Shown here: piece after piece, positions 57,008 through 64,000 of the stretch
Layout of the letters: each line of letters starts with the position of its first letter
Numbering within the stretch: position 1 is the first letter of the stretch
Assembly (NCBI GenBank): GCA_034769895.1
Contig: CM068373.1
Location: 19,511,967 to 19,575,966, forward strand
Source of the DNA: Magicicada septendecula
Taxonomy: Eukaryota; Arthropoda; Insecta; Hemiptera; Cicadidae
DNA length: 64,000 nucleotides
Direction of reading: 5' to 3'
Program-made: the position numbers and the translations under genes
Notes under the pieces: model-generated
Told to the model about the DNA's origin: nothing
Seen by the model: the letters and a program-made list of their open reading frames with translations, nothing else
The model's database searches: none

Positions 57008-57930
57008 CGAGGTCTGATCAAAAGTATCAGGATTGATACTGGCAATGCCAAGTCAGCTGAATTGGCTCCAAAAAAGCAACACATAAGTTTACTTTACAGT
57101 ACACTAATTACTCGGTATAAGTTTTATGATAACAGCTGATCTGGTTTGTTTACAAACGGCCATTGTTGTGTTGTGTGTTAATCTCATTTGGCGCATTTAC
57201 CATGTCAGAAAAAATTGATCCGATAATGTGTATCAGATTTTGTCAAAACGTGGGTGTAATATGTAAAGATACATTTGAAAAGTTACAGAAAACTTAATGG
57301 GGAAAGTCGTACACAGGTTTTTGAGTGGTTTAAGCGTTTTAAAGATGGGCGTGAAAGTGTTGAGAGTGACGAGCGTTCAGGAAGGCCTTTAACCAGTAAG
57401 ACTGACCACAACGTTGACCTTGTGTTTCGGATCATTCTTACTGATAAGTTGGGAATGAGACGTGGCTCTGCAAAGTTTGTACCAAAGTGATCATAGCTTA
57501 TGTAAAGATGCCCAGGTGTCAGTCGCTCAAGACCTACTTGATTGTGCTAAAAACGATGAGAACTTCATTAAATCGATAGTAACCGGTGACAAATCATGGG
57601 TTTTTGAATACGATCCAGAAACTAAGGCGCTAAATTTTCAGTGTGGAAGACGCCAAATTCTCCAAGACCAAAAAAGTCAAAACACAGCAGAAGCAAAGTC
57701 AAGGCCATGCTCACAGATTTCTTTGATCACAAGGGGATTGTTCATCATGAATTTGCTCGACCAGGCCAAACAGTAAACTAGGATTACTACATTGTTGTTT
57801 TGAGGCGATTGAGAGATGCAATTCGACGAAAAAGGTCACCGTTGCATCAGAGTGGTGAATGATGATGGCTTCAACACGACAATGCATCCGCCCACACGTC
57901 ACAAGTTCTTGTTGTTGTCTACAGGTTAAA
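57008..57930 (+). mobile_element. 3'-truncated mariner element
   Basis: The left terminus CGAGGTCTGATCAAAAGTAT is a typical mariner inverted repeat, preceded by TA (57006-57007). The right terminus is absent: similarity stops near 57930 at the join with a LINE remnant. Confidence 0.85.
57202..57930 (+). pseudogene. Mariner transposase pseudogene
   Basis: From the ATG at 57202 (MSEKIDPIMCIRFCQNVGV), after a stop/frameshift, come ESRTQVFEWFKRFKDGRESV and SDERSGRPLTSKTD (DNA-binding region). A deletion of some 40-50 codons then brings NVDLVF next to ILTDKLGMRRGSAKFVPK. The catalytic part has VTGDKSWVFEYDPETK (first Asp), DHKGIVHHEFARPGQTVN in another frame, and LQHDNASAHTSQV (second Asp), where it is cut off. 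The third Asp region is missing. At least three frame changes are present. Confidence 0.9.
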
Positions 57931-57939
57931 CACACATGC

Positions 57940-58590
57940 AAATACTATAATTAAAAGTTCACTCAAAAGCAGAAACCATTATAATTAAATAATATTTGGG
58001 AAGCATTATTTCAGAAGATGGAACAACAAAAAATAACATCAAAAATAGGATACAAAAGCGAAAAAAATGCTATTCGTTTGCTAAACTCGTTATTTTGGTC
58101 GAATGAAATGAAACTTCAAACTAAACTGACAATCTACACAACTATTTAGGAGCCCATTTATCTAACTTATGGCTGCAAATGCTGGCAACTTTCAGGTAAA
58201 GAGAAAAAATGATAGAAACTGTGGAAATGGACTTCTTAAGAAGAGCATGTAATATTTCTAGAATGCAACATGTTAGAAACGGAGATATAAAAAGGAAAAC
58301 TGGGCGCGTATTTACAACAGCAGAAAGAATAGAATCCAGACAGTTGCTATGGTATGGTCACGTAATGAGCATGGAGGAGAAGCGATGGCCAAAAAAAGCA
58401 GTGACTTACACACCACAAAACAAGAGATGAAAAGGAAGACTGACAACAAAATGGAGAACAGGAATTAAGAAAAGCATGAGAGATCGAGGTATTGAAGTTG
58501 ATGACTGGAAGGATAGGGAGAAATGGCGATCGAAATGCGGGATGCGGCATAGACTGTAGGACCCCCGCTAATAAAAAAAAAATTATACAA
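57940..58590 (+). pseudogene. LINE C-terminal remnant with A-rich 3' end
   Basis: The plus strand gives YLGSIISEDGTTKNNIKN-like, then an open piece MIETVEMDFLRRACNISRMQ, RIESRQLLWYGHVMSMEEKR, TTKWRTGIKKSMRDRGIEV and finally REKWRSKCGMRHRL with a stop near 58557. The final WR.KCG.R segment and the short A-rich tail (AATAAAAAAAAA) fit the 3' end of an insect LINE. Catalytic motifs are missing. Confidence 0.85.
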
Positions 58591-58740
58591 TGTTACAACA
58601 ATTTACGTTAATAAAAACTTCTGCTGTTATTGAACTTTACTACGTAAACGTAACCTTTTTGAGACTATGTGGGAGACCCCAAAACAAATGCAACAGTGTA
58701 TGTTAGCCTATATTGTATGAAGTATTAAATTATAAAAATG

Positions 58741-59570
58741 TTTGGGTCTTTTCAAGAAAGTGTCTACAAACAAGTCTCGCAGCGTCACGAGCCCGCCAAG
58801 CTCCCCCACCAACGTTCCCGCCAGTCACTTCTCCTACAGTAGCGGTGTGAAGGAGGAGTGATTAGCATACATTGACTCTTTCATATGACGCATGCACGCA
58901 CGCGTGCCTTTAATTCCGCACGCACACACGCTTCAATACTATTATTTTTATTTTGTTTCAGCTTTTTGTTTTTTTATTTTTATTTTTATTTTATTAAAAG
59001 CACCCACGCCTTCAATTCTTTTTATTTTGTTTCTTTTTTTAATTTTTATTAGTAGGGTTTTTCAGTTTATTTTCACGATTATTTATATTACATTAATTAC
59101 GTAATCTAGGATTGTGAATTAATACTTTGTTTTGAAAAAAAAACGAACGGCATTTTCCTCATTTCAGGCGACAGTTAGCAACTCTATCAGATTCATTTTG
59201 AATAAAGCAATATAAAGAATAAAAGTATATAGTAATAACGTAAATAATAAACACGAAAAGAATGTAAATAATTAAAAAAAAACACAAAATAAACGTATGA
59301 AAGAATGAGCGTATGTAAGAAGAAACGAATGTAAATAACTAACTAAAGAGTAACTTCGAAAAATAAAACAATAACTGCACAGCGTAAAGGTAGAATCGTA
59401 GACTCCAAATAGAAACGATAAATATGTTATAGTAGTAGTGGTATGGTAATCACCCCTTCTTCACACCGCTACTGTAGTAGTAGGGACTGGCGGGCGCGTT
59501 GGTGGGGGAGCTTGGGGGGCTCGTGACGCTGCGAGAGTTGTTTGCAGACACTTTCTTGAAAAGACCCAAA
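58741..59570. mobile_element. Inverted-repeat element, 830 bp
   Basis: Arms of about 127 bases are inverted copies: TTTGGGTCTTTTCAAGAAAG at the left and its complement ending at 59570. They share CGCAGCGTCACGAGCC and CTACAGTAGCGGTGTGAAG. The centre is AT-rich, with a CATGCACGCACGCGTG palindrome at 58889. No target duplication or coding sequence was recognised. It may be a long-TIR MITE or a foldback element. Confidence 0.7.
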
Positions 59571-59750
59571 TGTTTCTATATTTTGTAAGCTGTTGCAAAA
59601 GAGTAATGAAATTGAATTCAGTGATTCTGTAGACTTGTACAGGGTGACACACTGGAATAGGACGTTTCTGAACTGCGTAGTACTCACTGCACGGTGGTGT
59701 GGCTCGTTCTACTCCCAAAGAGACGCCATTTTAGTAGTAAAGGAGCAGTG

Positions 59751-60573
59751 TGTATGTTTGCGTATGACAGTTTTGTTCGAAGTGGTGAGTCTACCACAGC
59801 TACGCAGCGTCTCTTTCGCTGTCAATTCAATGTTGGTCGACGAGGAGCCGTTCCGAGTTGGAACACAATCCTTAGATGGGTGGAAATTTTTAGATCAACT
59901 GGGAACATTAGGAAGAAGAAGACGCAATGAATGTTCTTCGACGCATGTTTCGTGGTCGCCTCATTTCACATTTTGGTGAAGTTCCGTGGCCTCCAAACTC
60001 TCCCGGTTTGTCAATGTGTGACTTTTTCGTGTGCGGGTAAATTACAACTATAAATAAAGTAAAGGAGTATTACTGTGATATTTAAATATAAATATACTAT
60101 GTAAAATACTATGTGCTGTAAGAAGGAAACAAATTAATAATTCCTAAAGCAGTGGTTTCTTTGGCAACGGACTCGAAATTCAGACAAGCGGGCACTTCCG
60201 ATGTCGCGCAAAGACTGGTCCACATTACGTTTGGCAGCATTGGACATGTTTCCAGAAGCGGCTAGCTTTGTTCACAGCTGTCAGCTGTCAGCTGAGAGCT
60301 GTCAGCAGCAGGGGGTGCTTTCGCTAATTGGGCTACTTAACTGGTCTTTGATGCCGCCTGGAAACACATTCAACGAGGCTACTATACCTCAAAAGCCGTG
60401 TGTACGCTAACAAACCCCGCAATTTGGATGAGTTGAAGAACGCCATCATTCAAGAAATCGGTGCCATCCCTCAAGAGATGTTGGCCCTTGTAATGCAGGA
60501 TTTCCAGCGGAGACTTGAAAAGTGCATCCAAGAAGATGGGCGTCACCTTGCCGACATTATTTTTCACAATTAA
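59751..60573 (+). pseudogene. Tc1/mariner-type transposase remnant
   Basis: The N-terminal part VFAYDSFVRSGESTTATQRL and GRRGAVPSWNTILRWVEIFR is a helix-turn-helix region. A deletion then joins directly to NVLRRMFRGRLISHFGEVPW and PPNSPGLSMCDFFVCG (end of the catalytic domain). After the nested insert follow SRVYANKPRNLDELKNAIIQ, EIGAIPQEML and GRHLADIIFHN before the stop near 60572. The region of the first two catalytic Asp residues is lost. It resembles the insect group ending in 'GGHL.DIIFH'. Confidence 0.85.
60041..60384 (+). mobile_element. Small unidentified insert with TA edges
   Basis: Host codons CDFFVCG and (Y)LKSRVYAN should be adjacent; here 344 bases separate GTGCGGGTA from TACCTCAAAAGC. 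The duplicated TA suggests a Tc1/mariner-type non-autonomous element, but inverted termini are not obvious. It contains CAGCTGTCAGCTGTCAGCTG. Confidence 0.55.
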
Positions 60574-60703
60574 GGTAGACCTTAACATAACTCAAATGGC
60601 ATGTATTGTGCTGTAATTCTGTGTTAATAAACCCACTTGAAGTTTAAAGTTAACTGAGTAATAGTTATTAAAAAACTGTCCGATTCCCGTGTGTCACCCT
60701 GTA

Positions 60704-61480
60704 TTTCACCTACATTTTTTTATCTAAACTTGTGTTTACATCTGGAGTTTAAATCGTGTAAATTTCTCGGTTCCTTTCATGTGGCGACGCAGTGATATAT
60801 TGCACCCTTGTTAAGCTCAGTAACGTTTCTTGCCCTCCGTTTCTTTCCCTTAATACCCTTCCCACATTTCACCCCCCGCATCCTGTGTAACAATTGCTTG
60901 GAGTTAATTCAAGTAATTTCCACGTAGCCCTTCACTATTCTGACAACTCTGTTCCATTACATTATTACCTCCTTTATTTATATTTATCGTAGGTACTAAT
61001 ATGTACTACTGTGAGATATGTAAATATTGTTTTAATTCATTAACAAAAGTTGACTTACTAAACATTACTATCGTTTAGTTTACTGCAACTATTTTCAACA
61101 TTACACAAGGGGGGAGAAAAATGCTGCTCTGAGTAGAATGGCTTTTATGCTACACAGTATAATATATAAGATGAACGATGTCGTGTTATGCTCATTTGCA
61201 AAGCAGGTCTAATTCTGGCACGCGTATCCCTTTCGCAAACGCGCTGTACATTGATATAAGCGGTACACCGGTGTTATGTTATGTATTAGATTAAAGTCGT
61301 TGACCGTAGGGCCTACTACATTGGTGAAGTGGCCGAGATAAGGTTGAGGTGAACTACTAGGCATACGCCCAAGTTATGTAGGACTACATCGCCCTTATAT
61401 AGTCGAACAATGTAGGCCTACAAATACTTGTGTACAGTATCGCATTGTATACGTTTAGACAATTTTCCTTGCCTTATATA
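60704..61480. other. Spacer, nothing recognised
   Basis: About 780 bases with TAGGCCTAC-type motifs (about 61310-61425) and no recognised coding. Confidence 0.4.
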
Positions 61481-62769
61481 CGGGGTCTGTAAATTAAGTA
61501 ACGAGACTAATCATGTAGCAGTCAATATGGCAACACTGTAAGGTTTCCATTAAACAGATGGTTAGACAAACAGCTGATTGATATTGAGTAGTAATATTTA
61601 TTGTCTATTGTTGCCACGTAAAATGTAAACAAGCTTTTAGTGAAGTGAGTTTTCGTTGTGCGTTATAAAAATGAGTGACATCAATTACGACCAACGTTAT
61701 GCAATCAGGTTTTGTGTTAAACTCGAGCATAGTGCTACTGAGACTTTTACAAAATCGACAAAGGCGTGTGGAAATGAAGCTTTGTCAAGAGCACGGGTTT
61801 TCAGGTGGTTTAAAGCATTTTTAGAGGGCCGGAAATCAATTAAGGATGATCCACGTCAAGAATTGACGACAATGTTGGTGCGGTACTGTCGAACAGGGAC
61901 TTGGTGCGGTCTGACCGTCGATTTACCCGTCAGAACCAACCCAGAACAATTAAATTTGAATCACGCTACAGTTTATCAAATTTTGACAAACGAATTGGGA
62001 ATGAGAAACGTTTGTGCGAAATAGGTCCCAAAAACCTTACTCTTGAACTGAAAGACAACAGGATGGAAGTGTGCCATGATCTTCTGAAACGAGCTGGAAG
62101 TGATTCCGATTTTCTAAAAAATGTCATTACTGATGATGAATCATGGATCTTTGAGTACGATCCAGAAACAAAACGCCAGAGCGAGGAGTGGCACACACCA
62201 AACTCAAAATAGCAAAAATGAGCAAATACAAAATGAAAACCATGTTTTCATTTGTTTCTTTCATAGTAATGGCATTATCCATAAGGAGTTTCTGCCTACA
62301 GAACAAACTGTCAAAGTTCTTGAAATGCTGCGGAAAAGATTTGCTCGCGTGAGCCAGCCATCGTGGATACCTGGATGCTGCATTATGACAATGCACCTTG
62401 TCACACAGCACTCTCGGTTAATGAGTTTTGGGGAAAGAAACATATTCCTGTTGTTCCTCAGTCCCCTTATTCAGTTGATTTGAGTCCCTGTGACTACTTT
62501 TTCTTCCCGAGATTGAAAAAAACATTTCAAAGAACACCATGTTGGGACGATAGACAACATTTAAAAAAATGTAACCTACCAGTTACCTGGAGTCTGGCTG
62601 GAGATTCCAGTTTCTGAGTTCCAGCACTGCTATGAAGAGTGGAAAACCCGTCTAAACCGCTATGTGGCTTCCCAAGGGAACTATTTTGAAGGCGATAGAG
62701 TTAAAATATAGTTTGATTGTAAATAAAAGGTTTTACTGAATTAGTCTTATTACTTAATTTACAACCTCG
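61481..62769 (+). mobile_element. Full-length mariner element, 1,289 bp
   Basis: Termini CGGGGTCTGTAAATTAAGTA and, inverted, CGAGGTTGTAAATTAAGTA (28-30 bp imperfect) are flanked by TA (61479-61480, 62770-62771). Length is normal for a mariner. Confidence 0.95.
61671..62711 (+). pseudogene. Mariner transposase pseudogene, near full length
   Basis: I prefer the Met at 61671 (MSDINYDQRYAIRFCVKLEH) over the upstream ATG at 61656 because it matches the family start. Then ARVFRWFKAFLEGRKSIKDD, a frame change, and HATVYQILTNELGMRNVCAK. After a stop come DNRMEVCHDLLKRAGSDSDF, VITDDESWIFEYDPETKRQ (first Asp), a decayed stretch around 62215-62340, DTWMLHYDNAPCHTALSVNE (second Asp) and YSVDLSPCDYFFFPRLK (third Asp, DD34D-type spacing). 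It ends in a decayed C-terminus. At least four stops or frameshifts. The most complete transposase of the window, but inactive. Confidence 0.92.
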
Positions 62770-62771
62770 TA

Positions 62772-63269
62772 ATAATGTTTTGGAGACAGTCTATCGTTGT
62801 TTGGAACTTCTACCTTAGCTGACGATTTTCATCAATCCATATCGGTTCCAACTAATCAAGTTTACAGTCCTCAAAATCGTTGTTCCATAGTCCCATTATC
62901 GTAAACCCTCCAAACGTCGTACAAGAACTGCTTCTTTCTTCCCTTCCAATTCAGGAAGCACTCAAAGAGTTGCACACTTGTGATTTTGTACTAAATGTAA
63001 ATATTACTAACCATAGACCACTGTTACGAAATACTGATAGTTTCTGTAGTCTGTTGCTATAGTAGAGACGTATTGGCGTGTGTTATTCGCAGTCAGCAAA
63101 CGAAAGTTTACTCTGAACCGGTAAAATGTATTATTTTCTTTGCGACAAAATTTATCTGATATCATTGTGTTATGTCAGATTTTAAAATTGATGGAAATAA
63201 CAAAGTTTATCATTTAAGGGACAGTTACTTCTTTAGCCTCCTTTACGGTGATTTCGTCGTACAAAAACA
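62772..63269. other. Spacer, nothing recognised
   Basis: About 500 bases, no recognised element. Confidence 0.4.
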
Positions 63270-64000
63270 AGGTCAGAGCAGACATAAATAATTACATAGG
63301 AACAAGCTTGCTCGACTCAACATAAAAAATATATACAAGAACTCACGACCACAAGAACTCTACAGAGATTACGGATGTACGTAATCAAAGAGATGTCATC
63401 AAAGAGCAGAGATGTTTTAGGAAGTGTACGTCAACTGTGAACGCATTGTTTGTATTACGGCAGACTAATAGAGAAAAGGCGGGGGACTTACCCAAGAAGC
63501 AGTGCCAGATTTAAGCATAGGCTACATAGGCTGCAGCCTAGATGCTCGCACCACAAACAAACAGAAAAAAAGAACAGTCAACTTGCATAAAAAGTTCGTG
63601 TTATTAGAAGACAGTAGAAGTTATTAGAGGAAAAGCTGATATTATGAGCCATGTATAGGGTAGAGTTGGTGGGACATACTCAGGATAAAGTTTGTTGATC
63701 TGGATAAAGCATTTGATAAGACAGACCGTCAGAAATTATGGAATATTATTGACAGAAGAGTATATTTATAACACTTAATGAATGCAGTCAAGATCCTTTA
63801 CAAAAGTACATCTACAGTCCTGGGTCTGAATGGTAGGTTATCAGGTGACATTCCAATAAACAAGAGAGGTAGGTAGGGTTGCTGTCCTTTCGCAGCATTG
63901 TTTAATATATTTATGTACTGTTGAGGGCATGGAAATCTAGAGTGACCTCGGGAATACAGGTTAACAAGTAAATTTGTATGGTTTCCCTGTTATATGCAGA
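63270..64000 (+). pseudogene. LINE RT remnant running off the window
   Basis: In shifting frames the plus strand reads TSLLDST then KIYTRTHD, EQRCFRKCTSTVNALFVLRQ (usual GFRKGRS...F.LRQ), FVDLDKAFDKTDRQKLWNII (RT motif with the first catalytic Asp), INKRGR.GCCPFAALFNIF (QGCPLSP region) and LYAD at the last bases, where the catalytic YADD starts. Between FVLRQ and FVDLDKAFD an extra 200 bases include CAGTGCCAGATTTAAGCATA, which resembles a hAT-like terminus. The copy continues beyond 64000. Confidence 0.8.

Larger units (their letters stand above)
59640..60701 (+). mobile_element. Tc1/mariner-superfamily element, deleted and nested
   Basis: Termini CAGGGTGACACACTGGAAT and, inverted, CAGGGTGACACACGGGAAT are flanked by TA (59638-59639 and 60702-60703). 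The transposase is partly deleted and interrupted by an insert with TA at both edges (60041-60384). Confidence 0.9.

Noticed and set aside
57202..62711. Functional mariner transposase gene
   Set aside because: Both mariner copies have several stops and frameshifts, and the one at 57008 lacks its 3' end.

Overview
The window reads as intergenic DNA from a large, AT-rich arthropod genome, most likely an insect. The evidence is the repeat content: a Jockey-clade LINE, several LINE reverse transcriptase (RT) remnants of types common in insects, mariner and Tigger/pogo transposases, a Helitron with the arthropod 'AATCGGTCCAGTGGTTTAGG' module, and very long microsatellites. No host gene, rRNA, tRNA, CRISPR array or intact multi-domain protein could be recognised. 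Nearly every meaningful translation is a decayed transposase or RT.

Layout. 0.3-5.2 kb: LTRs of one retrotransposon family, with a short Tigger/pogo derivative at 1.4-2.3 kb. 5.2-7.5 kb: AT-rich, no recognised element. 7.5-10.5 kb: an LTR end, a 21-bp minisatellite, two palindromic elements and a Jockey RT remnant. 10.5-19 kb: a minus-strand Helentron-like (HINE-like) element, two LINE remnants back to back, and a degenerate Tigger transposase split by a second HINE-like element. 20-26 kb: LINE remnants, one split by a Tigger derivative with a clean TA duplication, and a 160-bp CA tract. 26-30 kb: a repeat module, a LINE 3' end and a Helitron with a 128-bp tandem array. 30-42 kb: more LTRs, palindromic retroposons, a third HINE-like element, an internally deleted mariner and purine-rich or trinucleotide satellites. 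42.6-49.1 kb: a nested composite, in which one HINE-like element is interrupted by two head-to-tail copies of another. 49-54 kb: LTRs, a LINE remnant and a palindromic retroposon. 57-64 kb: three Tc1/mariner elements, two LINE remnants and an 830-bp inverted-repeat element.

The most notable pattern is a class of small palindromic insertions. Seven copies with readable boundaries (about 4.9, 9.2, 20.0, 32.3, 37.3, 48.7 and 52.3 kb), plus a larger one at 38.9 kb, share one architecture: an inverted-repeat body, a 23-40 nt non-palindromic tail at one side, and 8-17 bp target-site duplications of variable sequence. Most carry a motif of the form CTGANGA, stem-loop, GAAA, which resembles a hammerhead-ribozyme core but has one extra base before the stem. 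The same motif occurs in other, sequence-unrelated repeats here. This is consistent with Penelope-like or retrozyme-like retroposition. Self-cleavage is not shown by the sequence.

A second theme is transposons as seeds of satellite DNA. The Helitron array and the HINE-like arrays both show higher-order duplication, and an LTR promoter segment is triplicated.
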